From the NCBI GenBank assembly GCA_018268085.1, contig JAFDXE010000008.1, positions 62,001 through 126,000 on the forward strand: 64,000 bases of DNA, in the 5' to 3' direction. The position numbers were made by a program, and so were the translations under genes. Shown here piece by piece: positions 52,093 to 60,848 of this stretch (position 1 is its first letter; each line of letters starts with the position of its first letter). Source of the stretch: Bacteroidota bacterium. Its GTDB lineage: Bacteria > Bacteroidota > Bacteroidia > Chitinophagales > Chitinophagaceae. The notes under the pieces were generated by a model. That model was not told the DNA's origin and ran no database searches. It saw nothing but the letters and a program-made list of their open reading frames with translations.

Positions 52093-52483
52093 CCGTTGCA
52101 GAAGTGGTAGCGCCTAATCTCCTGGCTACTTTCATCACCCGAACAATTTCTCCCCACTGTGCTATAGAATCTGCATTGATAACTACTGCAGGTTTAATGC
52201 TGTCGCCTTCGTTTATGTATTTACGTAACACAGATTCCAGTGAATCAGCAATGATCTTTTTTGATCCCACGTATAGGTTTTTGTCTTTATCAACACTCAC
52301 TACAACACTCTGTTTTTGTTTCGTGTCGCTTTTGGCTTTGGGCACGCTCATTTTAATTACATTGGGATTAGCCAATGTGGAGATCATTAAAAAGAACATC
52401 AGTAGTATGAAGAGAATATCATTCAGCGGACCTGTGTCTACTTCTGAATGCTGATCCCGGAATTTTGTTTTTCTAAGACTCAT
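52076..52483 (-). CDS. exbD: ExbD/TolR biopolymer transport protein
   Basis: 135 residues. One N-terminal membrane helix (PLNDILFILLMFFLMISTLAN) contains the conserved Asp near its start (GPLNDILF), which carries the proton in ExbB/ExbD motors. The periplasmic domain follows (SVDKDKNLYVGSKKI, VINADSIAQWGEIVRVMK). It lies 56 bases after exbB. It would energise TonB-dependent receptors such as the one at 16491-19070, or a Tol-like system. No TonB gene is next to it. Confidence 0.9.
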   Translation of the reverse strand: MSLRKTKFRDQHSEVDTGPLNDILFILLMFFLMISTLANPNVIKMSVPKAKSDTKQKQSVVVSVDKDKNLYVGSKKIIADSLESVLRKYINEGDSIKPAVVINADSIAQWGEIVRVMKVARRLGATTSATVTGNE

Positions 52484-52539
52484 GATAAAATGTTTCTACA
52501 TCATCCTCATTATTAAATTCGATACCCTGCATAAGCAGT

Positions 52540-53217
52540 TTATCTTGTTGGCTCCTGCAATATGTCGATGAATTCACTGCTGGCAGATTCCATCAGGTTT
52601 GCAATACGGTTGATTTGTGTATCGAGATAACTGTAACCCATAAATGCCAGCATACCAATGATCAATCCGCTGGCAGATGTAATCAATTTAATGTACATCG
52701 CATCTGCAATCTGGCTAATGGATGGATTGCTGATGGTAGCAAATTCTTTCAACAGGATAACAAGCCCGATGATGGTTCCTACAAATCCGAAGAGTGGTGC
52801 AATGCGTGCGATCACGGAAATGATACCAAGATTTTTTTCCATTTTATACATTTCCAGCTTGCCTACATTTTCCATACTTTTTTCAATAGCATCGATAGGT
52901 TTGCCGATTCGCTGAATGCCTTTATCGATCATACGGGCAACCGGTGTATTCGTATTCTTACTGAGGTTCCTGGCAGCAGCTACGTTACCGGTGCTGATAT
53001 TATCCCTGATGATCCGCATAAAATTTTCATCTACTTTCTGTGCTCTCCTGATTACCATCAGTCTTTCAATAAAAAAGAAAATGACCATGGCAAACAAAAT
53101 GCCGAGCGGAATCATTATCGGTCCACCCTTGCTTAACATTCCCCATACGGATTCAACTTTTGCTCCTGATGCCGATGCTGTGCTTAAACTATCAACCTGT
53201 AAAAAAATATCGAACAT
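52540..53217 (-). CDS. exbB: MotA/TolQ/ExbB proton channel protein
   Basis: 225 residues with three membrane segments: about 35-52 (PIMIPLGILFAMVIFFFIE), 130-152 (IISVIARIAPLFGFVGTIIGLVILL) and 180-202 (LITSASGLIIGMLAFMGYSYL). The PLFGFVGTIIG motif and the basic cytoplasmic loop with ARMIDKGIQRIG are family features. It forms the pentameric proton channel with ExbD. It is 87 bases after the cupin gene, so it may be in the same transcript as the SPFH and cupin genes. Confidence 0.9.
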   Translation of the reverse strand: MFDIFLQVDSLSTASASGAKVESVWGMLSKGGPIMIPLGILFAMVIFFFIERLMVIRRAQKVDENFMRIIRDNISTGNVAAARNLSKNTNTPVARMIDKGIQRIGKPIDAIEKSMENVGKLEMYKMEKNLGIISVIARIAPLFGFVGTIIGLVILLKEFATISNPSISQIADAMYIKLITSASGLIIGMLAFMGYSYLDTQINRIANLMESASSEFIDILQEPTR

Positions 53218-53304
53218 GTGTAAAAATTAAATACTGTTTAAAATAAATGCTGATTGCAATACAACGAAACTTATTCAGCAATGCAATCTAACGAATTGTT
53301 AATG

Positions 53305-53667
53305 TTACTCCGTTTCCCTGTTCACTGTTTGAATGGAAAATGCCGGTAAACATACTGACCAGTATTCACATTCTTCATTAAAAGGATTGCTATAACGGAC
53401 ACGGCTATTCTTTTTTATAAGGATACTTTGTCCTGCGCTTACTTCAATACGCTCTCCATCAACTTCAAATAATTTCCTGCCCCTGCTTACCAATGTATAT
53501 TCATCAAATTCGAGTTGTTGAAAAGGTTCGCTCCATCCGGGTGGTGCAATCATGTGTGCAATGCTTAAGTGAGCATCTCCCGAACTGGCGTGCCCGAAAT
53601 GTTCTTCAATTAATTTTCCATCGGTGGTTGGAACAACAAAAGGATTTTCCTGTTTGATAAAGCCCAT
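53305..53667 (-). CDS. Small cupin-domain protein
   Basis: 120 residues, a single cupin barrel. Conserved-type segments are MIAPPGWSEPFQQLEFDEYTLVSRGRKLFEVDGERIEVSAGQSILI and NPFNEECEYWSVCLPAF. The metal-binding HxH is absent: the first motif reads with Gln/Glu (FQQLEFDE), so metal binding is uncertain. It lies 16 bases after the SPFH gene on the same strand. Function is unknown. Confidence 0.8.
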   Translation of the reverse strand: MGFIKQENPFVVPTTDGKLIEEHFGHASSGDAHLSIAHMIAPPGWSEPFQQLEFDEYTLVSRGRKLFEVDGERIEVSAGQSILIKKNSRVRYSNPFNEECEYWSVCLPAFSIQTVNRETE

Positions 53668-53683
53668 CTGGTTACGATCTGAT

Positions 53684-54610
53684 TTATTTATTGCCTGGTA
53701 ATTGTTGCATGGCCATGATGTGTTTCATTGTTTGTTCCATACCCTGGCTGCTTCCATCGAGAAATATTACATTTCCTTTTCCGTATTCGGCAAAATTCTT
53801 AATTGCTTCTGTCCACATACTGAATAAAATCACGTTTGTATCGAGGTTTGCCTGTTTCATTTGCTCAGCAGCCTGGCTCATACCCCTTGCTACTTCCTCC
53901 CGGAATAAGGCCACGCCCTGTCCTCTCAATTGTGCCGCCTGCCTTTCTGCTTCTGCTGCGATCTTAATTGCATTTCCTTCTGCTTCTGCAGATTTTGTTT
54001 TGGTAATGAGCAAAGCCTGTCCTTCATTTTCTGCCGCTGCTTTCAGGTTATTGCTGGCAACCACTTTGCTCATGCTGTTCATGATGGCTTCATCGAATGT
54101 GATATCGTTGATCTGCAAATCCTGCAGGTGATAACCCCATGTTTCAAGTGTAATATCTACCTGTTCTTTTACATTCTCAACAATATCTCTTCGTACGCTT
54201 AATATCTCCGCCTGTTTTTTTGTTGCAACAAATGCCCGTATGCTTCCTTCCACCGTTCGGATGAGTGCCTGCATCAGGTCTTTGTCACTAATAAATTTAA
54301 ACGCAACATTCTTAATCGTTTCTTCATCTACATTTAATACCGAATACAACAACATAGATTTGAAATACACATTGGCCTGGTCGAGTGTTACGGCCTGGAA
54401 TTCGAGTTCAACGGAACGATTCTGAATACTTACTTTTTTGTGAATTTGTTCCAGCAGGGGAATTTTAAAATTCAATCCGGGGCGCATTACCCTGCGGTAT
54501 TTCCCGAACATGGTTACAACACCTACAAATCCCTGGTTAATCGTTACAAAACAACTGAGAACGATCAGCACTAAAAGAATCAACCATCCATAACTTGTTA
54601 TAAATTCCAT
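53684..54610 (-). CDS. SPFH/band 7 membrane protein (stomatin-like)
   Basis: 308 residues. One N-terminal membrane segment (WLILLVLIVLSCFVTINQGF) is followed by the SPFH domain, residues about 25-190 (VTMFGKYRRVMRPGLNFKIPLL, SVELEFQAVTLDQANVYFKSMLLY). A coiled-coil region rich in Ala and Glu follows (AEAEGNAIKIAAEAERQAAQLRGQGVALFREEVARGM). These scaffold proteins organise membrane domains and often regulate proteases. It leads a possible four-gene transcript with the cupin and ExbB/ExbD genes. Confidence 0.88.
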   Translation of the reverse strand: MEFITSYGWLILLVLIVLSCFVTINQGFVGVVTMFGKYRRVMRPGLNFKIPLLEQIHKKVSIQNRSVELEFQAVTLDQANVYFKSMLLYSVLNVDEETIKNVAFKFISDKDLMQALIRTVEGSIRAFVATKKQAEILSVRRDIVENVKEQVDITLETWGYHLQDLQINDITFDEAIMNSMSKVVASNNLKAAAENEGQALLITKTKSAEAEGNAIKIAAEAERQAAQLRGQGVALFREEVARGMSQAAEQMKQANLDTNVILFSMWTEAIKNFAEYGKGNVIFLDGSSQGMEQTMKHIMAMQQLPGNK

Positions 54611-54714
54611 ATCTTTTAATTTGGAATGAAGGTACGGTGAACAACAGAATTAAGATTGATTATTTATACACGAATGTGAGGAGCTGTTGCTATTTACTGA
54701 ATTAATCTATACCT

Positions 54715-56202
54715 CTACTTTCTCTCCTCATCTTTCTCTGTAAACAAACCCTCATGAAGAACAAATATTTTATAACCGATCCGCAATGCTTCTCCTTCCC
54801 GTATTAACGACAATGCATTCAAGTCCTGTTCTGCCAAATGAACGGAACCTTTTGTTTTCCTGGCGAGGTTTAGATAATCTGGATTTATAAAATAAGGATC
54901 TGCGCCACAGAGAATAATTCTTACGGGTTTGCGGAGTGATGTTACCAGCGCCATATCCTTAACAGGTGCTTTATTGTCTGCAATCAAAACCTGGAAATCC
55001 CGATCAGGAAATTCTCTTTCGCCTGCAATCAGTGCTTCAATATCATTTTCCGGCCTGTCGCCACCACTACCTTTCTCCATTGTTTCCCGGATGAGTTTTT
55101 TTACAGCAGCAAACGAATTGCATTCTTTAGCATAAATACCGCCGGTTCTTCCTATGATTTTTTCTGCATCCGGTCTTTCATCACCGTCATTGAAAAAAAC
55201 ATAACTGCTGGTAACACTATCGGTAGAATAATTTTTGATCCACCATAATAACTGGGTGGAATACGGATACATGCTTACTGTTACATCGCCAACAATCGTA
55301 TAATTCTTCCAACGCAACCGTCTGAATATTTTTAACAGGGTGGAATCGGGTATAATCGGTGCACGCGATACACTTAGCGTATCCTTAACCGTTATTTCCC
55401 GGGTGAGCGAGGGCATGTGAACAGGCATCACACTATCTCCCACCTGGTGATAATAGAGATTTATCCAGGGCGTCCAGTCGTATGCTTTGTATGCAGCCTT
55501 TGTAATCAGTCCACGTTTTAACGCCTGTTTCGGTGAAATAACCACAACAGAATCACGGGGCGATCTTTTCGTTCTATCGTAGCCTGTAGCACCTACATCG
55601 TAAGGTTTGGGTTCATATTTCACCGGGCCTGTTGGCCTGGATATTTGCCCGCGTTTTAATTTAAGCATGAGCAGGATACTATCCTTTTCGGCTTTACTTA
55701 CTGTATGTTCAGTAATTACAGATGAGTCTTTTTCAAGCAACTCAACAACATCATCAAAATGATCTATATCTTCCTTCATGGTAGTTGTTGTTTGCCTGGT
55801 TGCAAAGCGTACTACCAAACCATGAAACATTGTTTCTGCTTTTTCTTTTTCAGCGCCGTTTAACTGGCGAAGTATATGAACCTTTGTAATGCTGCTTTTT
55901 TTAATAAATGGAAACCGCTGTAAAAAGGAATGCAGGCGTTGTTGATTCAGCACCGTTAATGATAACCGGGAAGGATAATCTGTACACACAATATCGATAA
56001 AAAAATTCCCGGCTGTTAAAAGTGCAGTTGTATCTCCGTAAATATTGAGAATAGATGACTGGCCATAGGGCATTTCCAGTACAATGGTTTTGTTTTCTAT
56101 AGCTGTTGAGGGAAGAGAATATTGATCAATCCTGGTTGTTTTTTGGGCGATACCAGTAGTTATTAAACAAAGTAGAGCGAGCGTAAAGAGGGGTTTTTTC
56201 AT
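54715..56202 (-). CDS. Exported protein with VWA-like C-terminal domain
   Basis: 495 residues. Signal peptide ends at TTGIAQ. Residues 25-295 contain no domain I recognise; they have beta-rich and helical parts with Lys/Asp-rich linkers. Residues about 300-480 look like a von Willebrand factor A domain: the metal site DVTVSM (Asp306, Thr308, Ser310, in place of the usual DxSxS), VFFNDGDER and GSGGDRPENDIEAL, which would supply the third MIDAS contact. VWA domains bind proteins in a metal-dependent way. The gene is alone, with an empty 270-base gap upstream. Confidence 0.65.
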   Translation of the reverse strand: MKKPLFTLALLCLITTGIAQKTTRIDQYSLPSTAIENKTIVLEMPYGQSSILNIYGDTTALLTAGNFFIDIVCTDYPSRLSLTVLNQQRLHSFLQRFPFIKKSSITKVHILRQLNGAEKEKAETMFHGLVVRFATRQTTTTMKEDIDHFDDVVELLEKDSSVITEHTVSKAEKDSILLMLKLKRGQISRPTGPVKYEPKPYDVGATGYDRTKRSPRDSVVVISPKQALKRGLITKAAYKAYDWTPWINLYYHQVGDSVMPVHMPSLTREITVKDTLSVSRAPIIPDSTLLKIFRRLRWKNYTIVGDVTVSMYPYSTQLLWWIKNYSTDSVTSSYVFFNDGDERPDAEKIIGRTGGIYAKECNSFAAVKKLIRETMEKGSGGDRPENDIEALIAGEREFPDRDFQVLIADNKAPVKDMALVTSLRKPVRIILCGADPYFINPDYLNLARKTKGSVHLAEQDLNALSLIREGEALRIGYKIFVLHEGLFTEKDEERK

Positions 56203-56472
56203 ACGACTCCGATAAATAAATATACTATTTGTTTTTAACTAAGAAGGAAGGCGGATGGGATAATGAGCAGATGTGCTGAGTAGAAAATGAGCAAATGTGA
56301 AGATTGTTTGTACCTTTTCTATCTTCTATTCGTTCTGAATAAAAATAAATAAGTGGCTATATACATCAGCCAATAGGATAGTTACCTGATGTGATGGTGC
56401 AATAGTAGATTATACCTCATTTCTCCTTTCCGTTTTTGAGGCAATATTGTAAATGATCGTACAATCCAACAC

Positions 56473-57723
56473 CTAACTTTTTTCTTCCCAAATCATACAC
56501 AGATGAACGATCGTTTCCGCAGCTTTCATCATATCGTTAACGCCAATCCACTCAAGTTTACTATGTATGTTTTGCATACCGGTAAATATATTCGGACAGG
56601 GAAGTCCCATATAACTCAGCCGGCTGCCATCTGTTCCGCCGCGGATACTTTCTGTTTTTACAGCAAGACCCGTTCGCTGTATCGCTTCTGCTGCATAGGT
56701 TACAATTTCCGGGTGTTTATCCAATACCTCTTTCATGTTACGGTATTGTTCCTGTTGAATGTATTCCATCGATGTACCGGGATATTTTGCCACTATGCCT
56801 TCAGCAATTTTTTTCAGCCGATTATGATGTGCTGTTAATCCCGCTGTTGTAAAATCTCTTACTATAAATCCAATGGTTGCTTTTTCTGCAATCCCATTTA
56901 TAGAAACCGGGTGCACAAATCCTTCCTTTTTTTCTGTTGTTTCCGGACTCCATTCAGTTTTTGGTAAAGCATCCAGTATTTCACCGGCAATTTTTATTGC
57001 ATTGATCAATACATCTTTTGCATAACCCGGATGAACAATTACTCCATGAATAACGATGCTTGCGCCATCAGCACTAAACGTTTCGTCTTCCAAACAACCG
57101 GCTTCTCCTCCATCCAATGTGTATCCAACTGTTGCACCCAGTTTTTTCATATCAATCTTTGCGGTGCCTTTTCCTACTTCCTCGTCCGGGGTGAATACAA
57201 TTTTAATGTCGCCATGTTTTATTTCCGGGTGGCTCACGAGGTATTGTACTGCTTCCATAATAACTGCAACGCCGCTCTTATCATCGGCGCCCAGTAAAGT
57301 ATTTCCACTGGCGGTTATGATATCTCCGCCTATTTGTGTTTCCAGGTATGCACAATCCTTTACCCGCAATACCTGTGTGGCATCATCGGGCAAAACGATA
57401 TCGGCACCTGAATAATTTTTATGAAGTATTGGTTTAACATTCGTACCGCTGCAATCGGGCGCAGTATCTACGTGTGCACAAAAACAAACAGATGGAATAT
57501 TTTTTTTATCGCTCGTTGCCGGAACGGTTGCATATACATATCCAAATGCATCGAGTTCAACATCCTTCAGTCCCATGGCTTTTAACTCTTCTGATAATAT
57601 CCTGCTAAGATTTTTTTGCTTTTCTGTTGTTGGAAATGATTCAGATACCGGATCACTTTGTGTGTCTACCTGAACATAACGCATGAATCGGTCGGTGAGC
57701 GCTGCCTGGTTGATTTGGATCAT
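56473..57723 (-). CDS. pepT: Peptidase T (aminotripeptidase)
   Basis: 416 residues from the ATG that matches the family (IQINQAALTDRFMRYVQVDTQSDP). The open frame runs 23 codons further upstream into the terminator region of the next gene, so that extension is rejected. M20 metallopeptidase metal ligands: His84 and Asp86 (CAHVDTAPD), Asp147 (LLGADDKSG), Glu181/Glu182 (FTPDEEVGKG), Asp204 (YTLDGGEAG) and a late His (GMQNIHSKLEW). It releases N-terminal residues from tripeptides in the cytoplasm. Confidence 0.95.
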   Translation of the reverse strand: MIQINQAALTDRFMRYVQVDTQSDPVSESFPTTEKQKNLSRILSEELKAMGLKDVELDAFGYVYATVPATSDKKNIPSVCFCAHVDTAPDCSGTNVKPILHKNYSGADIVLPDDATQVLRVKDCAYLETQIGGDIITASGNTLLGADDKSGVAVIMEAVQYLVSHPEIKHGDIKIVFTPDEEVGKGTAKIDMKKLGATVGYTLDGGEAGCLEDETFSADGASIVIHGVIVHPGYAKDVLINAIKIAGEILDALPKTEWSPETTEKKEGFVHPVSINGIAEKATIGFIVRDFTTAGLTAHHNRLKKIAEGIVAKYPGTSMEYIQQEQYRNMKEVLDKHPEIVTYAAEAIQRTGLAVKTESIRGGTDGSRLSYMGLPCPNIFTGMQNIHSKLEWIGVNDMMKAAETIVHLCMIWEEKS

Positions 57724-57777
57724 AGTTTGTTTTTTTGAAGGCGTAAAATTAAAGAATAAGAATTTTAACGGGGAATA

Positions 57778-57807
57778 AAAAAAGCAGTCCACTTTCGTAA
57801 ACTGCTT
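57778..57807 (-). terminator. Intrinsic terminator after the FKBP gene
   Basis: On the minus strand AAGCAGTTTAC and GTGGACTGCTT form an 11-bp stem (with G-T pairs) around GAAA, then a T-run. It lies 22 bases past the FKBP stop. Confidence 0.85.
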
Positions 57808-57828
57808 CCTCTTACTGTATGCTGTATC

Positions 57829-58257
57829 TTATATGATCTCTACCAATTCAATATCGAATACGAGTTCCTGCCCGGCAAGAAAATGATTTGCATCCAGTAC
57901 AATTACTTCATCTTTTATTTCTTTAACCACTACCGGAACGGGGTAACCTTCCTGGTTGCTGAGTGTCAACTGCATTCCAACTTCCAGTTTCATATCTGCA
58001 GGTACATTTTCTTTAGGAAATGCAATAACTGCTTCTTCACTTCTTTCGCCATACCCTTCTTCTGCAGTAATGTTCACAGTTTTTTTATCTCCTATAGACA
58101 TTCCCGGCAATGCAGCATCAAAACCCCTGATCATTTGCCCGGCGCCTACCGTAAATTCCAGTGGCTCACGTCCTGCAGACGAATCAAATTGTTCTCCTGA
58201 TACCAGTTTACCGGTGTAATGCACTCTCACTACATCACCATCTTTAACCTTTTGCAT
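57829..58257 (-). CDS. FKBP-type peptidyl-prolyl isomerase, SlyD-like
   Basis: 142 residues. FKBP domain with VHYTGKLVSGEQFDSS and MIRGFDAALPGMSIGDKK, interrupted by the insert-in-flap chaperone domain (EEGYGERSEEAVIAFPKENVP). The segment VLDANHFLAGQELVFDIELV closes it, as in SlyD. The metal-binding His/Cys-rich tail of E. coli SlyD is absent. It is a cytoplasmic prolyl isomerase with chaperone activity. Confidence 0.92.
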   Translation of the reverse strand: MQKVKDGDVVRVHYTGKLVSGEQFDSSAGREPLEFTVGAGQMIRGFDAALPGMSIGDKKTVNITAEEGYGERSEEAVIAFPKENVPADMKLEVGMQLTLSNQEGYPVPVVVKEIKDEVIVLDANHFLAGQELVFDIELVEII

Positions 58258-58350
58258 AATTGTTTTTTTTTTGATGAGAAGCCGCAGTTTGCGTACGGCT
58301 GTTGTCTGAACGATTTAAGCGGGCAGACTAATATTGTTTGAAATGAACAA

Positions 58351-58381
58351 CAAAAATACAAAAGCCCGCCTATATTAAAAA
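58351..58381 (-). promoter_or_regulatory. Candidate promoter of the FKBP gene
   Basis: On the minus strand TTTT (58378-58381), a 19-base spacer, and TATTTTTG (58351-58358). The -7 box is perfect and the -33 box differs by one base. The region also has GCGGGC/GCCCGC arms (58319-58324 and 58364-58369), which may be chance. Confidence 0.45.
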
Positions 58382-58400
58382 CTTTAAAGAACTTTGGCCA

Positions 58401-59630
58401 ATGATACGAACTGCAATTCTTATATGGATTTTTGGTGTGATATCCACTTGTATCTGCAAAGCACAGGTGATCACCGGTGCCGAACGGATACCAGTGTACT
58501 TACCGATGCTGGAAAATAAACGTGTTGGCATCTTTGCCAATCAAACAAGCGTAATTGCACATACACATATCGTTGATACTTTGCTGAAAAGGGGTATCAA
58601 CATTGTAAAGATCTTCAGCCCGGAGCACGGCTTCAGGGGTACGGCTGATGCAGGCGCCCATGTTGGTAATTCAACTGATAAAAAAACAGGTGTACCCATT
58701 GTTAGTTTATATGGCGACCATAAAAAACCAACTTTGGAAGATGTGAAAGACCTGGATGTGCTCGTGTATGATATCCAGGATGTAGGCGTTCGCTTTTATA
58801 CTTATATATCCTCGCTGCAATATTTCCTGGAAGCTGCCATTGAATTGCATAAACCATTGCTGATACTTGACCGGCCGAACCCGAATGGATTTTATGTAGA
58901 TGGCCCTGTACTCGATCCGAAATTTAAAAGTTTTGTTGGCATGCAACCCGTACCGGTAGTGTATGGAATGACGATTGGCGAGTATGCTTTAATGTTAGCT
59001 GGTGAAAACTGGTTATCGCCGGAGGCAAACCGGATAAATACATATAATACATCTACGCAGCCAACAGCCGACACGCCATTTCATGTACAGGTGATCAAAT
59101 GCAGGAATTATGATCATAACACGAAATATACTTTACCGGTAAACCCTTCACCTAATTTAAAAGAGATGCAGGCTGTGTACCTGTATCCTTCTACCTGTTT
59201 TTTTGAAGGAACGGTAGTAAGCGAAGGACGGGGTACAGATAAACCCTTTGAAATATTCGGGCATCCTTCCCTGCCTAAAAATCTGTATTCATTTACGCCT
59301 AAACCCAATGAAGGATCAAAAAGCAGTAAGTGTTTTTACCAGCAATGTTATGGCTGGAATGTTTCGGGAACAACCAGTGAAGTACTGGCTGCACTGGATG
59401 GAAAGATCCGGTTAAGTTACCTGCTGAATGCGTACAAATTATTTCCCGGTAAAGACAGTTTCTTTTTAAAAAATAATTTCTTCCATTCACTCGCCGGAAA
59501 TGATTTGCTGATGAAACAGGTGAAGGAAAACATGACGGAGGAACAAATCCGGAAAAGCTGGCAAACTGATCTCGAAAAATTTAAAGCCATTCGTAAAAAG
59601 TATTTATTGTATACTGATTTTGAAGACTAG
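58401..59630 (+). CDS. DUF1343 protein, NamZ-type exo-beta-N-acetylmuramidase
   Basis: 409 residues with a signal peptide (ILIWIFGVISTCICKAQ). The DUF1343/NamZ signature is clear: RVGIFANQTSVIAHTHIVDTL, IFSPEHGFRGTADAGAHVGN, LYGDHKKPTLEDVKDLDVLVYDIQDVGVRFYTYISSL and LDRPNPN. NamZ enzymes remove N-acetylmuramic acid from non-reducing ends of peptidoglycan fragments. The signal peptide suits cell-wall recycling or scavenging in the periplasm. The assignment to muramidase activity is by family. Confidence 0.88.
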   Translation: MIRTAILIWIFGVISTCICKAQVITGAERIPVYLPMLENKRVGIFANQTSVIAHTHIVDTLLKRGINIVKIFSPEHGFRGTADAGAHVGNSTDKKTGVPIVSLYGDHKKPTLEDVKDLDVLVYDIQDVGVRFYTYISSLQYFLEAAIELHKPLLILDRPNPNGFYVDGPVLDPKFKSFVGMQPVPVVYGMTIGEYALMLAGENWLSPEANRINTYNTSTQPTADTPFHVQVIKCRNYDHNTKYTLPVNPSPNLKEMQAVYLYPSTCFFEGTVVSEGRGTDKPFEIFGHPSLPKNLYSFTPKPNEGSKSSKCFYQQCYGWNVSGTTSEVLAALDGKIRLSYLLNAYKLFPGKDSFFLKNNFFHSLAGNDLLMKQVKENMTEEQIRKSWQTDLEKFKAIRKKYLLYTDFED

Positions 59631-59675
59631 CAGATAGAATTTAGCTGCATTTTAATTCACTCCTACTAAAAAGCG

Positions 59676-60674
59676 ATGATCGAAAAACATAAAGAAAAGC
59701 AGGTGGTGCCGGCTGCAACCGCATTTCCATTTGGTGGTACTGCAAAAAAAGAATTGCGAATGGTGTTCATGGGTACACCTGATTTTGCAGTTGCCTCATT
59801 AGATAAACTGGTTAAGGCCGGATACAATGTTGTTGGCGTGGTTACTGCACCCGATAAACCTGCAGGCCGGGGAATGGAATTGCAACAGAGCGCAGTAAAA
59901 AAATATGCAGTTGAACATCAATTAACGGTATTGCAGCCGGAAAAATTAAAAGACCCGGCATTCATTGATCAACTTCGTTTGCTACAGGCCGACGTGCAAA
60001 TAGTTGTTGCTTTCAGAATGCTTCCGGAAATAGTATGGAATATGCCGCCCCTTGGAACCATAAATGTTCATGGATCGCTCCTGCCGCAATACCGGGGCGC
60101 AGCACCAATTAACTGGGCAGTAATAAACGGGGAAACCCGTACCGGTGTAACAACCTTTAAACTTAAACATGAAATTGATACCGGGAATATCCTGTTGCAG
60201 GAAAGTTTTGATATTGGTGAAAATGATGATGCCGGTAAAGTGCACGACAGGATGAAAGAGATCGGTGCTGCTCTTTTAATTAAAACAATGCAGGGGCTTG
60301 AAACCGGTACACTCAAAGAAATTCCACAACAAAATATTACAGGAGAAGACAGCATTAAACATGCTCCTAAAATTTTTACGGAAACCTGCCAGATCAACTG
60401 GAACAATACAGTGAATAATGTATATAACCTGATAAGGGGTTTATCGCCATACCCAACCGCATTCACTACCTTACAACATAAAAAACTGAAAATATTTTCA
60501 GCATCTAAGTTGCTGAAACATCCTGCCATTCCCGCCGGCTACATTGATACAGATCAAAAAAGCTACCTGCGCTTTGCCTGTGCAGACGGATATATTGATG
60601 TAAAAGAATTACAGTTAGAAGGAAAGAAGCGAATGAAAACGGAGGATTTTTTAAGGGGATTCAGATTTGAATAG
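59676..60674 (+). CDS. fmt: Methionyl-tRNA formyltransferase
   Basis: 332 residues. Core motifs: MVFMGTPDFAVASLDKL, VTAPDKPAGRG, VVAFRMLPEIVW, the catalytic INVHGSLLPQYRGAAPINWAVINGE (Asn/His), and the C-terminal domain with GLSPYPTAF. It formylates Met-tRNA for initiation. The start is the ATG at 59676, leaving an unusual 28-residue N-terminal extension. Starting at the later ATG (59760) would remove the residues before the first beta strand that homologues normally have (KELR before MVFMGTP), so the longer form is preferred. Confidence 0.93.
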   Translation: MIEKHKEKQVVPAATAFPFGGTAKKELRMVFMGTPDFAVASLDKLVKAGYNVVGVVTAPDKPAGRGMELQQSAVKKYAVEHQLTVLQPEKLKDPAFIDQLRLLQADVQIVVAFRMLPEIVWNMPPLGTINVHGSLLPQYRGAAPINWAVINGETRTGVTTFKLKHEIDTGNILLQESFDIGENDDAGKVHDRMKEIGAALLIKTMQGLETGTLKEIPQQNITGEDSIKHAPKIFTETCQINWNNTVNNVYNLIRGLSPYPTAFTTLQHKKLKIFSASKLLKHPAIPAGYIDTDQKSYLRFACADGYIDVKELQLEGKKRMKTEDFLRGFRFE

Positions 60675-60848
60675 CTAATGAGCAAAACACATCACCTGCT
60701 TATTACCTGATTACTGCTGCCGGGTAAAATATTGTGTTTTCCTTCATAACGCCTTTTAATCCAATTTTCTTAACGGCATTATTATAAGGCGGTGAATTAT
60801 TTTTTTTCGAACAGCAACAACGAACTGATCAGCTATTCAAACATTGAT

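Noticed and set aside
52615-53136. Plus-strand open frame (173 codons) opposite exbB
   Set aside because: The His/Asn-rich translation is what hydrophobic minus-strand codons give in antisense; exbB is clear.
60068-60529. Minus-strand open frame (153 codons) inside fmt
   Set aside because: Antisense shadow of the conserved formyltransferase core; no signal, domain or spacing evidence.
60675-60848. Possible terminator (CGCCTT with AAGGCG near 60750-60800) after fmt
   Set aside because: The loop would be about 30 bases and pairing is only 6-7 bases; too weak to list, though a T-run follows.
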